Below, in pieces: positions 17,501-24,629 of a DNA stretch of 28,832 nt. The position numbers and the translations under genes were made by a program. The stretch spans positions 1 to 28,832 of the forward strand of contig CAYUNT010000034.1 of the NCBI GenBank assembly GCA_964446285.1. Direction: 5' to 3'. The number at the start of each line of letters is the position of its first letter. Positions within the stretch are counted from its first letter, which is position 1. The notes below the pieces were generated by a model that searched no databases, was not told the DNA's origin, and worked only from the letters and a program-made list of their open reading frames with translations. The DNA comes from CAYUNT01 sp964446285. Its GTDB lineage: Bacteria > Sumerlaeota > Sumerlaeia > SLMS01 > CAYUNT01.

Positions 17501-19498
17501 ATAGGAGTCGGCCTCCGCCACCGGCGGGTCATTGATGGCCTGGACTACGACAGCTCCCGACGCGGTCCCCTCCTGGGTTCCAGCCAGCAAATGAGACAAT
17601 ATGCAGCTAATGGTTCTTGTGTTCTGGTTGGGGTTATTGGTTGTGTGCTCGTAGGTCAGATGGGTCATCACGCTTTGCACCGCTTCCAGAGATGCATTAT
17701 CGGACGTAAAGTCTATTGTCAGCGGAGTGCTATAGTTGCCTTCAGAGAAGGTTCCGATTTCGACCCCGCCGTAAGTAATGACGCTCCCAGAGATGCCCAA
17801 CTGGCCCGGCCCGGCGCCTTCATTGCGAATTGCCAGGCTGTCGCCGGTTTGGCCGTTGGTTTGAAGCGAAACCGTCAATCGCCGGTTCCTGAGGTTTGTT
17901 TCATCCCCGTCCGTTATGGTTGCGCTCAGGAACAGCGTGACAGCACTGGAATCCTCGACATACGTGGGATTTGCCGCAACGGCGGAAAAGGCAGTTGGCT
18001 CATCATCCAGGGCGAGGACGAGTTTCTTCGTATTGTAATCGACGTCGATGATGTCCAGGTCGCCGTCGCCGTCGAAATCGGCCATGGCCGCCACATAGTT
18101 GGTGCGGTTGGGCAGGTAGGAACCCTGGAAGACCAGGTTTCCCGCGCCATCATTTCTCCACGCGGTAAGCGGAGTGTTCGTGAACGCATTGATAATCAGA
18201 ACGTCTGGATAGCCGTCGCTGTTGAAATCGTCCGACATATATTCAAAAGGCTGGTAATTACTGGGAATGATGCTGCTGTCGGATTGCGTGAAGGCGCCGG
18301 CCCCGTCGCCCTGATACACCCGCATGTTGAGATTGGGAGAGTTAATGACTCCCATGTAAATATCGGCGTTTCCGTCCTGCTTGGCATCCGCGGCGGCAAA
18401 ACGCTGGACGATATTGTAATAGCTTCGGGATAGCTGGGTAAGCGTCCCATCCCCGTTATTGGTAAAAACAAAGAGATCGGTGCCGCCTTGAGCCAGGACA
18501 TCCAGTTTGCCGTCGTTGTTCACATCCTCGAAAAGCGCGTATTGGCCATTGCTGGAAAGGCTCTTGGATGTGAGGAGTGAAAACGAGTTCGATCCATTGT
18601 TGCGATAAACATAAACAGCATAGCTGGACGATCCCGTAAAAGCAAAGTCCAGGGCGCCGTCTCCATCGAAATCCCCAACGCTCAATTCTTTGGGTTCTGC
18701 CGTCGTGGTGGAACTGCTCAGCAGCGAGAAGACCCCCGAGCCGTTGTTCCGGTAAATATCCACTCGATTCGGGCTTTTTCCCGCAACCATCACATCCAGA
18801 TTGCCGTCGCGGTCAAAGTCAGCCGCTTCCAGCCGGCCCGATACGCTTCCGAGATTGAAACTGCTCACATTCTCGGTAAATGTCCGATCCCCGTTGTTGT
18901 GATAGAAAGCCAGTTTGTAAGTCAAGTTGCCAAGGATGGCCACAAAATCCATCTGACCATCGTGATCGAAATCACCCGGAATCAATTTAACAGGATCCGC
19001 ATAAGCCGAGAAATTGCGGTATTCTTTCCAATCCATGCGGCCGGCTTCGGAAGCCGTTCCGATTCGATACTTATACTGGTAAGGAATGAGCGGAGTATCC
19101 AAATGGTCTTTTACGCCAGCCAGCAAAGCGACGGTGACCACTTCTCCGTAGTTGAAATTCCTGTCCGGGTGAAGTGTCACAGTTTTTCCCGCCGCGTTGT
19201 AAAGGAATGAACTTGAAGATACGACGCCTGTCAAACTTCCATGCACGAGAATGTTCGTGTTGTTCAGCGTCGGAGTGCTCATATCATCGCTGAAAGTAAT
19301 CGCGATATCCGCACTCGGCGAAACGTGATTGGCCATTCGTGACGGAACGTGAGAGACAACAGAAACAGCAGCCCCTGCCAGGGGGATGCAGGCCAGCAGG
19401 ACAACGGCCAGGCCGGCGAAGATTTCGCGGGTAAAACGGCGGCGATTTGCACACTTTCCAATCACTTTTCTTGCTCCCAAATGAATTCTTTTCCTCAC
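14597..19498 (-). CDS. Giant exported multi-propeller FG-GAP/cadherin-like protein
   Basis: The protein has 1633 residues from a GTG at 19498 (AGGA upstream). A GTG 11 codons later, with GGGAG before it, is an equally good start. A signal sequence (RRRFTREIFAGLAVVLLACIPLAGA) combines a twin-arginine-like motif with a possible LLAC lipobox. A Big_5/SbsA-like Ig domain follows (about 45-150). Propeller 1 (about 160-490) has seven FG-GAP blades with Ca2+ loops such as GDFDHDGQMD and ADFDGDGDLD; blade 5 (ADAKQDGNAD) is degenerate. Cadherin-like domains occupy about 500-770 (EDSSAVTL, TEDQPLSVAAPGVLSNDHDPD). Propeller 2 (about 875-1210) has seven more Ca2+ loops roughly 50 residues apart. Then come a CSPG-like repeat (about 1216-1326) and about six VDPATGNR-type repeats (about 1335-1620). 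No C-terminal sorting tag is visible. A surface adhesin or matrix protein is the likely role. Confidence 0.9.
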   Translation of the reverse strand: MRKRIHLGARKVIGKCANRRRFTREIFAGLAVVLLACIPLAGAAVSVVSHVPSRMANHVSPSADIAITFSDDMSTPTLNNTNILVHGSLTGVVSSSSFLYNAAGKTVTLHPDRNFNYGEVVTVALLAGVKDHLDTPLIPYQYKYRIGTASEAGRMDWKEYRNFSAYADPVKLIPGDFDHDGQMDFVAILGNLTYKLAFYHNNGDRTFTENVSSFNLGSVSGRLEAADFDRDGNLDVMVAGKSPNRVDIYRNNGSGVFSLLSSSTTTAEPKELSVGDFDGDGALDFAFTGSSSYAVYVYRNNGSNSFSLLTSKSLSSNGQYALFEDVNNDGKLDVLAQGGTDLFVFTNNGDGTLTQLSRSYYNIVQRFAAADAKQDGNADIYMGVINSPNLNMRVYQGDGAGAFTQSDSSIIPSNYQPFEYMSDDFNSDGYPDVLIINAFTNTPLTAWRNDGAGNLVFQGSYLPNRTNYVAAMADFDGDGDLDIIDVDYNTKKLVLALDDEPTAFSAVAANPTYVEDSSAVTLFLSATITDGDETNLRNRRLTVSLQTNGQTGDSLAIRNEGAGPGQLGISGSVITYGGVEIGTFSEGNYSTPLTIDFTSDNASLEAVQSVMTHLTYEHTTNNPNQNTRTISCILSHLLAGTQEGTASGAVVVQAINDPPVAEADSYSGTEDQPLSVAAPGVLSNDHDPDNSSIQAILDTPPSPVGSFQLNSDGAFNLVPAANYSGTIQFTYHAFDGNSPSASATVSVQISPVTDAPLLAVSPASGAMDTFIPLSITASLQDTDGSEQLTITIDGIPSGAQHNAGTPGGPGAYEIPSSSLAGLAIKPPFGNPYDFCLRVTASAREISSSETQQVMRLLPVQVIGSSAGPFSGFADSGQRLSTSNVSGVSLADLDGDGDLDAFLSCLAGGYDPPNRVLLNDGNGFFSDSGQAIGSNAANRVVLGDLNGDGFPDALEINGFGLGNRVYFNDGTGHFADSGQYLGNQSGSDGALGDLDNDGDLDAYVANIGPGTSRPDIVYFNNGYGVFSVHQLLGNSVSNAVALGDVDGDGDMDAVAATSSGHNDVWINDGSGNFSAGAQVLGSYSATAVAMGDVDGDGDLDVALGGAAFQKPVFLWINDGTGNFSESSQFLGSSVESENVLFKDIDGDDDEDLIAVTYSSSARSTIWLNDGSGNFSLFLPPVAGGIDIACGDLNGDLSPDLFIAEPYGSGCQVWINGGLAAPTLTENEDLTVLRGESAALTQRQLHVLDSDTPPSAIQYSIVALPLHGTLMRNGTAMTTLDNTFTQEDINMGRISYRHAGFSNAQDIFSFTVTADSQSLTGNHCHINVINKNQWGNSICISDGLGILCVDRVTGNRAVVSDWRRGEGPPFFCTAGLIWKAPDTLYLFDAPTIETGRIFRVDIRTGNRTIIAATNDGLGPEWKNARHADLDENGNLVFPSTSLSEVILLNPATGYRQIISSDIIGTGPTPISGLDAAVQSTGSIYVASSKGPMLVDPATGNRTLIASLYNLSGLAINWDNMLLAYLLAGDYPALYQVNPLTGAVTLVSGAFTGGRGSGPALPSSSDVEIGYDGTLYAAGNNTVIGIDPLSGDRQIVSSNSVGSGPLFRSPLPGGGWGISLYPEHPTQASLTWNCYP

Positions 19499-19652
19499 AG
19501 AGTCCTAACAAACGACTAGGTTAATGTTGGGAGCCATTCAACTGCAAGTCAAACGGATTAATTTGGGTTTCGCAGAATTGGGCGCGAATCGAATTGGCTC
19601 ATAATTTAGGCTGCCTGTGCAAATACAAGCGTCCATTCCCTGAGGGAAAATA

Positions 19653-19680
19653 GCAGTTGTGAGTTGAGAGTTGCAGGTTG
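19653..19680. repeat. Heptanucleotide repeat, second copy
   Basis: Four 7-bp units ending in gttg start at 19653, 19660, 19667 and 19674, followed by an A/G-rich stretch gaagaaagaaaagtgatcag. This matches the organisation of the tract at 3930-4027 (7-bp period, then aaagaaagtg). It lies in the gap of about 230 bases between the propeller gene and the nucleotidyltransferase gene; nothing else in that gap is identifiable. Confidence 0.6.
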
Positions 19681-19732
19681 GAAGAAAGAAAAGTGATCAG
19701 GGAAAAGGAAACAAAAACTTGCCGCTATTTTA

Positions 19733-20554
19733 TTAGGCACTGGCCGTCCGTTCGCGCGCGTTTTGATTCGCCAAGTCGAAATCCGCCGGGCGTCCGATGT
19801 CGAGCCAGCGTCCGCCATGCACAAAGGAGCGCACCATTTCCCCGCGCTCGAGCAGCGTCAGAATAAGGTTGTCAAAACCGAAATGCTGACGCGGCGGAAT
19901 GTAGCCGAGGCAGCGGCGCGAAAGCACATACACGCCCATCGACACGTCGTAGCGGATGACCGGTTTTTCCTCGAAGGCGCGGACCACGCGCGATTCGGGA
20001 TCGTATCGCAGAACGCCAAAATCAATCGGGACCTCGCGCCGGCAGGTGGCCACGGTAAGCGCTGCGCCGGATTGCGCATGGTCGTGATAGAGCGCGCGAA
20101 GGTCGAGGTCCGTCAGCACGTCGCCGTTGAGCACAATGAATTGCTCGCCCAGCCCGTCGATCAGCGCAAGCGGTCCGATCGTTCCCAGCGGCGTATCTTC
20201 GACCGCATATTCTATTTCAACTCCCCACTTCTCGCCATTGCCGAAAAACGAGCGGATCAATTCCGCCAAATGCCCCACGGAAATCGTGATGCGGCGCAAC
20301 CCGGCCTGGCGAATCCATTCAATCACAATTTCAAGAATCGGGCGGTCGCCAATCGGCATAAGGGGTTTGGGCAGCACGGTTGTGTAGGGCTGCAGGCGCG
20401 TTCCCTTGCCGCCCGCGAGGATTACAACACGTGTGTCCGGCGGGATGGCGGGCATGGCTTGAGCGGCGGAGGTTGATTGGGAAAAATTCTCAGGCAGCGG
20501 CGTGGGCTGCGGCCAGGATGACGGTGGTTTGGAAGGAGGAGGAGTTGAGGTCAT
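19733..20554 (-). CDS. Sugar-phosphate nucleotidyltransferase (mannose-1-P guanylyltransferase/RmlA-like)
   Basis: The enzyme joins a nucleoside triphosphate to a sugar 1-phosphate to give an NDP-sugar. The 273-residue protein has the signature LAGGKGTRLQPYTTVLPKPLMPIG (47-69) with the GGKGTR loop and Lys63, and the metal/sugar-binding VLNGDVLTDLD (Asp145). PYTTVLPKPL is frequent in GDP-sugar (GMP-type) enzymes, so GTP is the likelier donor; this is inference. About 40 Pro/Ser-rich residues precede the catalytic domain and are unusual. The ATG at 20554 overlaps the stop of the preceding dehydratase gene as ATGA, which implies translational coupling and supports this start; an ATG at residue 34 is the alternative. 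Paired with a LegB-like dehydratase it probably supplies that enzyme's nucleotide-sugar substrate for a cell-surface glycan. Confidence 0.9.
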   Translation of the reverse strand: MTSTPPPSKPPSSWPQPTPLPENFSQSTSAAQAMPAIPPDTRVVILAGGKGTRLQPYTTVLPKPLMPIGDRPILEIVIEWIRQAGLRRITISVGHLAELIRSFFGNGEKWGVEIEYAVEDTPLGTIGPLALIDGLGEQFIVLNGDVLTDLDLRALYHDHAQSGAALTVATCRREVPIDFGVLRYDPESRVVRAFEEKPVIRYDVSMGVYVLSRRCLGYIPPRQHFGFDNLILTLLERGEMVRSFVHGGRWLDIGRPADFDLANQNARERTASA

Positions 20555-21615
20555 TGTGTGTATTCGCTGGCGCGGAATAACGCGGGATTGGCGCGAACCC
20601 ATTCGATCGTTCGCAAAAGGCCCGTTTCCAGATCGACCTCGGGCCGCCAGCCCACTTCGCGCTGGATTCGCGCATTGTCGCTGTGCAAAACCCGCACCTC
20701 ACTCGCCTCCGGGCGCACGCGCGCCGGGTCTTGCTCGATGGGTTTTTCGACTCCCGCCAGTTTCAGAATCAGCCGCGCCTGTTCGCCGACCGAAACGGCA
20801 TTTCCCGTTCCGAGATGATATAAATGCCCGGCGACGGTTTGCACAGGCGCGCGGGCCACGCACATATACGCACGCGCCGTATCGGTGACGTAAGTGAGGT
20901 CGCGCACGGGATCAAGCGCGCCCAGGCGGATGACGCGGCAGGCCGGATCGAGGGCTTGGGCGATGATCGTGGGAATCACCGCGCGCGCAGACTGGCGGGG
21001 GCCGTATGTGTTGAACGGGCGCAGGATTGTTACGGGCAATCCAAAGGCGCGGTAATACGATTCCGCCAGTTTGTCCGCCGCGATTTTCGTTGCGGAATAA
21101 GGGGATTGAGCCTGGAGCGGGTGCGCCTCGTCCTGCGGAGTATATTGGGCGGAGCCAAGCGCCTCGGAGGTTGATGTGTGCAAAACCCGCGCCACACCCT
21201 CTTCGCGGCAGGCTTCGAGCAGGTTCAGCGTTCCGCCGATATTGACATTCAGATACGACTGCGGCGCGGTGTAGGAATAGGGAATTCCGATCAGCGCCGC
21301 CAAATGAAATGCCGCATTCGCCCCTCGCACAAGGCCGCGCATACAGCGGGAATCCTGCACATCGCCCGCGCGGATTTCCAGCCGCCCTTCGCGAAACCAT
21401 GCGGCGCCCGATTCGCGTCCGGCGCGTTCCACCTCGTCCAGATTACCGCGCCGCCCCAGCGAATTGTAGTGCACGAGCGCGCGGACCCGATAGCCTTCCG
21501 CGAGCAGCATTTCCACCAAATGGCTGCCAATAAAACCGCCCGCGCCCGTTACCGCGCAAAGCGCATCGCGCGGCAGTTCGGACGAGGAATCAGCGGCGGA
21601 GAGGTTTGCTGGCAT
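20551..21615 (-). CDS. LegB-like NDP-sugar 4,6-dehydratase (extended SDR family)
   Basis: The protein is a 354-residue extended short-chain dehydrogenase with the NAD-binding TGAGGFIG (23-30), HLAALIGIPYSYTAP, a catalytic STSE (148-151), YSATK (Tyr173, Lys177) and LRPFNTYGPRQSARAVIPTII. The run HPLQAQSPYSATKIAADKLAESYYRAF closely follows LegB-type enzymes, which remove water from an NDP-GlcNAc-type sugar to form a 4-keto-6-deoxy sugar on the way to legionaminic acid or bacillosamine-type sugars. No aminotransferase, NeuB-like synthase or other leg genes are in this window, so the final product is unknown. The substrate could be UDP- or GDP-linked; the coupled nucleotidyltransferase downstream hints at GDP. 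The gene ends in an ATGA overlap with that gene. Its own ribosome-binding site is weak. About 15 residues precede the Rossmann fold. Confidence 0.88.
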   Translation of the reverse strand: MPANLSAADSSSELPRDALCAVTGAGGFIGSHLVEMLLAEGYRVRALVHYNSLGRRGNLDEVERAGRESGAAWFREGRLEIRAGDVQDSRCMRGLVRGANAAFHLAALIGIPYSYTAPQSYLNVNIGGTLNLLEACREEGVARVLHTSTSEALGSAQYTPQDEAHPLQAQSPYSATKIAADKLAESYYRAFGLPVTILRPFNTYGPRQSARAVIPTIIAQALDPACRVIRLGALDPVRDLTYVTDTARAYMCVARAPVQTVAGHLYHLGTGNAVSVGEQARLILKLAGVEKPIEQDPARVRPEASEVRVLHSDNARIQREVGWRPEVDLETGLLRTIEWVRANPALFRASEYTQ

Positions 21616-21731
21616 GGAACAACGATCTAAATAAGCGGAATTGAATGCGAGGGCGGCGGACCGCGTATCCGGCGGAACGTGCCGCGCGAATCACACCGAA
21701 CGCCGCCCCTGCGAATGGCCTCATGGCCGAA

Positions 21732-22538
21732 TTACTTGGCGCGGTATTCGATCGCGGCGGCTTCCTCAAATACCTGGAAGGTAAAGGATTCCGCGATATA
21801 GAGCGAAACCGAATCGCCCGCCGCGGCCGAGAATCCGATGGCGAAATCCTGGCCCACGGTGAGTTCGTAGTTGCCTTCGCGCCGCGAGAAAAGCAGCGCC
21901 CCGGCCACGGCCGGACTCCAGCGAATCTCGCCTCCGTGCAGAAGCGATGTGATGCGCTTTGCCAGCGGATAGCCCTGTTCGACGCCGCCCATCACCACCT
22001 GATACGCGCTCGAACCGAGCACGAGCTCGAACGGGCCGCCCAAACCGGACTTCTGAATGGCAATGATGCCCGATTCGACCGCCTCGGGATACCCATTCGC
22101 CGTTTTGGGAAGCGCGAGAGGCGCGTGGGGCGTCGCCTTGGCCATGCCCTGGATTCCGCCCTTTTCGTAGCCGAAATAGATCGCGGCTTCCTCGAAACAC
22201 GCGATCTTGGCGGCGGCCTTTTTAAGCGGGTCCAGATTGGGGGTTTTATAGCCGCGGCTGATCGCATCGAGTTCCGCGACACTCAGCGCGAAGGGAACCT
22301 GCACCTCGATCAGCGGCAGAACATCGCGCGCTCCGCAGAGCAGCTCTTTGTCTGCGCCGCTTGGCTGTAATTTGACTGTGCCCAAATTGACCGCGGCAAA
22401 TTGCGCGCCGTGCGGACCGCTAAAATTCACGAGGCTGCGCGCCGAGAGGTTTCCCTTCAGCGTGCGCCGCGCCTGTTCGTCGATTTCCTTCCACGCTTCA
22501 TCTGCGATGGGGGCGAGGGAACGTTTGAGTCTATCCAT
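21732..22538 (-). CDS. Family 1 encapsulin shell protein
   Basis: Encapsulins are HK97-fold proteins that self-assemble into icosahedral protein compartments in the cytoplasm and package enzymes carrying a short C-terminal tag. The 268-residue protein begins MDRLKRSLAPIADEAWKEID, followed by ARRTLKGNLSARSLVNFSGP and HGAQFAAVNLGTV, the conserved N-terminal helix and hinge of family 1 shells (old name linocin M18-like). That N-terminal region forms the cargo-binding pocket on the inner wall. Length is close to that of Thermotoga maritima encapsulin. The C-terminus, GQDFAIGFSAAAGDSVSLYIAESFTFQVFEEAAAI, also fits. I start at the ATG at 22538 because GGAG lies nine bases upstream; a 12-codon longer frame lacks such a site. 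The cargo gene is 78 bp upstream on the same strand, the canonical order. Confidence 0.96.
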   Translation of the reverse strand: MDRLKRSLAPIADEAWKEIDEQARRTLKGNLSARSLVNFSGPHGAQFAAVNLGTVKLQPSGADKELLCGARDVLPLIEVQVPFALSVAELDAISRGYKTPNLDPLKKAAAKIACFEEAAIYFGYEKGGIQGMAKATPHAPLALPKTANGYPEAVESGIIAIQKSGLGGPFELVLGSSAYQVVMGGVEQGYPLAKRITSLLHGGEIRWSPAVAGALLFSRREGNYELTVGQDFAIGFSAAAGDSVSLYIAESFTFQVFEEAAAIEYRAK

Positions 22539-22616
22539 GGTGAGAATCTCCTTTGTATGTGCTTTCTGCGGCATTGTCTTTCGCGAAATTGTTTTGCGGG
22601 AGCGATTCTATCCGAA

Positions 22617-22982
22617 CTACTTCATGTCCTTGATGCCCAGGGAAGGGGATGCGCCGCCTTCGGCCTGCGCGCCATCCGCCGCCGCCTCTTCGCCTGCTGC
22701 CTCCGGATGCAAATGGATGGGGCCGGACTTGAAAAGATAGGCTCGAAGCTCTTCATCGAATTTCGGAAGCCTGCGCCGCAGCCATTCGAGGGCCATCGCG
22801 GCGTGTTCGATTTCCTCATCGCGATGATGTTCGAGGATGGCGTGGAGGTCAGCATCCTTTGTGACGTCCATGCGCTGATGATACCAATCGACTGCTTCCA
22901 GTTCCTCGATCAGCGTCGCCAGTGCGCGGTGAACGTCTTTTGTGTCTTCCGAGAGTCCTGATTCATGGTAAGTTGTGCTCAT
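22617..22982 (-). CDS. Encapsulated ferritin-like protein (EncFtn), encapsulin cargo
   Basis: EncFtn forms an annular decamer inside encapsulin and oxidises Fe(II) to Fe(III) for storage in the shell, which protects against iron-driven oxidative damage. The 121-residue protein has two helices matching Rhodospirillum rubrum EncFtn: TLIEELEAVDWYHQRMD and HRDEEIEHAAMALEWLRR. Ferroxidase residues align at a constant offset of five: Glu27, Glu57 and His60 correspond to Glu32, Glu62 and His65, and Trp33 to Trp38. A flexible Ala/Glu/Gly-rich linker (about 93-111) leads to a C-terminal tag SPSLGIKDMK that resembles encapsulin cargo-loading peptides (SLGI core). AAGGAGG lies ten bases before the ATG at 22982. 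It is the first gene of a two-gene operon with the shell and is transcribed divergently from miaB. Confidence 0.96.
   Translation of the reverse strand: MSTTYHESGLSEDTKDVHRALATLIEELEAVDWYHQRMDVTKDADLHAILEHHRDEEIEHAAMALEWLRRRLPKFDEELRAYLFKSGPIHLHPEAAGEEAAADGAQAEGGASPSLGIKDMK
22620..22649 (-). other. Encapsulin cargo-loading peptide coding segment
   Basis: The last ten codons of the EncFtn gene encode SPSLGIKDMK. Family 1 cargo proteins end in a short tag, often with a G/S-L-x-(I/V)-G-S-L-like core, that docks in the shell interior. Here the SLGI core is present and a linker of about 20 residues separates it from the ferritin-like domain. Confidence 0.75.
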
Positions 22983-23263
22983 AATGCAACGCCTCCTTGC
23001 CGCGTCGTATTGGCCAGTTTGAGGACGGCGCAGGATGAACTCAAGAGGAACCCTCGCCGCCGTATCATTTCCAGGTTGCCTGGCGGTTGCCTCTCGGCAT
23101 TTGTCGGCTTCGCCTTGACTGCTGGGGGCGTATGCATTGTCAGTTGATGGGAACCAGCGCCCAGCGACGCGGGCCTGATTTTCCCCCGAACGACCACGGG
23201 AGGATTTTTGCGGCTCTTTTCACTGCATTTGCATTTCGCCCCAGATTCCACAAGGCCCACGAA

Positions 23264-24628
23264 ATGAAAGCCCCCACCTACGTTCTCATCAATTACGGCT
23301 GCCAGATGAACGAGCACGACTCGGAAATCATGGAGGGACTGCTCGTGTCGCGCGGCTGGGTGCGGGCAGGAGCAAATGGGACTGAGGACGCGGGGGGACG
23401 CGGCGCTTCGTCGGAAGATCGCGCCGATCTTTATGTCCTGAACACATGCTCCGTGCGCGAAGGGGCGGAGAACCGCGCGCTCGGGCGTCTCGAATCGCTT
23501 CGCAACATCAAGCGCCGCTGTCCATCGACTGTCATCGTGTTGTGCGGATGCATCGCGCAGGAATATAGTGCCCGCCTGCTCGAACGTTACGACCATCTCG
23601 ACCTCGTGATTGGCACGCGCGACTACGTCAAACTGCCCGACCTGGTTGAGTTGCGGCGCAACGGCGGCGAACGCATGGCCGTCATCGACGACATCGACAA
23701 GCCGTTTTCGGTCAACGTGGTTCCAGTGCGCCAGAGCGCGCTCAAGGCCTATGTGACGATCATGTATGGGTGCGACAACCTGTGCGCTTTTTGCATCGTG
23801 CCGCAGACGCGCGGACATGAGTGGAGCCGCCCGCTTGCGGACATCGTGGCCGAAGCGCGTGCGCTCGCCGCGGGCGGATACCGCGAAATCATGCTGCTTG
23901 GCCAGAATGTGAATTCCTACCGCGATCCGGACGGGCGCGATTTCGCCGATGTGCTCTATGCGCTCAACGAAATCGACGGTCTTTGGCGCATCCGTTACAC
24001 GACATCGAACCCGAAGGATTGCAGCGACCGCCACATCCGCGCCGTGGCCGAGTGCGCTAAAGTATGCGAAAATCTGCATTTGCCCGTGCAGTCCGGCAGC
24101 AACTCCGTTCTGGCGCGCATGAGGCGTTCCTACACGCGCGAGCGATACCTCGAACAGGTGGCAATTTACCGCGAGGGGAATCCCATTTCGAGCCTGACGA
24201 CAGACCTGATTGTTGGGTTTTGTGGCGAGTCGGACGAGGAATTTGCCGATACGCTCGATCTGGCCGAGCGCGTGCGCTGGGATTCGGCGTTCATGTTTGC
24301 CTATTCGCCGCGCCCCGGAACCTATAGCGCCACTCACTTGCCGGACGATGTGCCGCACAAGGTGAAACTCGATCGCCTGGCGCGGTTGATCCGGCGGCAA
24401 GAGGAAATCGGCCTTGAACTCAACCGCGCGGAAGTGGGCCGCGTCCACGAGGTGCTTGTGGAGGGTGCGGCGCGGCGCGGACGCGGCTGCATGATGGGCC
24501 GCACGCGCACGGACAAAGTTGTGGTTTTTTCCGGCGGCGATTCGCTAGCGGGCCAACTCGTTCGCGTTAAAATCACTGAAGGCCAGGCGCATACGCTGTT
24601 TGGGGAAGTTATCGGGAACGGTTCATAA
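23264..24628 (+). CDS. miaB: tRNA-2-methylthio-N6-dimethylallyladenosine synthase MiaB
   Basis: MiaB is a radical SAM methylthiotransferase that adds a methylthio group to i6A37 of tRNAs reading codons that start with U. Three N-terminal cysteines for the auxiliary [4Fe-4S] cluster are present: Cys13 (YGCQMN), Cys62 (LNTCSVREGAENR) and Cys96 (LCGCIAQE). The radical SAM motif CxxxCxxC is at 170-177 (YGCDNLCAFCIVPQTRG). GQNVNSY and HLPVQSGSNSVLARMRRSYT are typical of MiaB rather than RimO or MtaB. A C-terminal TRAM domain covers roughly the last 65 residues. Two oddities: a Gly/Ala/acidic insert at about 37-54, and GFCGES where GFPGET is usual. The ATG at 23264 (AAGG upstream) gives 454 residues; the frame upstream is not MiaB-like. 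The next gene begins one base after the stop. Confidence 0.95.
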   Translation: MKAPTYVLINYGCQMNEHDSEIMEGLLVSRGWVRAGANGTEDAGGRGASSEDRADLYVLNTCSVREGAENRALGRLESLRNIKRRCPSTVIVLCGCIAQEYSARLLERYDHLDLVIGTRDYVKLPDLVELRRNGGERMAVIDDIDKPFSVNVVPVRQSALKAYVTIMYGCDNLCAFCIVPQTRGHEWSRPLADIVAEARALAAGGYREIMLLGQNVNSYRDPDGRDFADVLYALNEIDGLWRIRYTTSNPKDCSDRHIRAVAECAKVCENLHLPVQSGSNSVLARMRRSYTRERYLEQVAIYREGNPISSLTTDLIVGFCGESDEEFADTLDLAERVRWDSAFMFAYSPRPGTYSATHLPDDVPHKVKLDRLARLIRRQEEIGLELNRAEVGRVHEVLVEGAARRGRGCMMGRTRTDKVVVFSGGDSLAGQLVRVKITEGQAHTLFGEVIGNGS

Positions 24629-24629
24629 T

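Noticed and set aside
23071..23083. CCAGG/CCTGG hairpin in the EncFtn-miaB spacer as an iron-responsive operator
   Set aside because: It does not resemble a Fur box, the stem is only 5 bp, and no position relative to a promoter could be established.
22979..24448. 489-codon open frame on the minus strand opposite miaB
   Set aside because: It is antisense to a clear MiaB with all cysteine motifs. Its protein is His/Arg/Ala-rich without domains, as expected for the mirror frame of GC-rich coding DNA.
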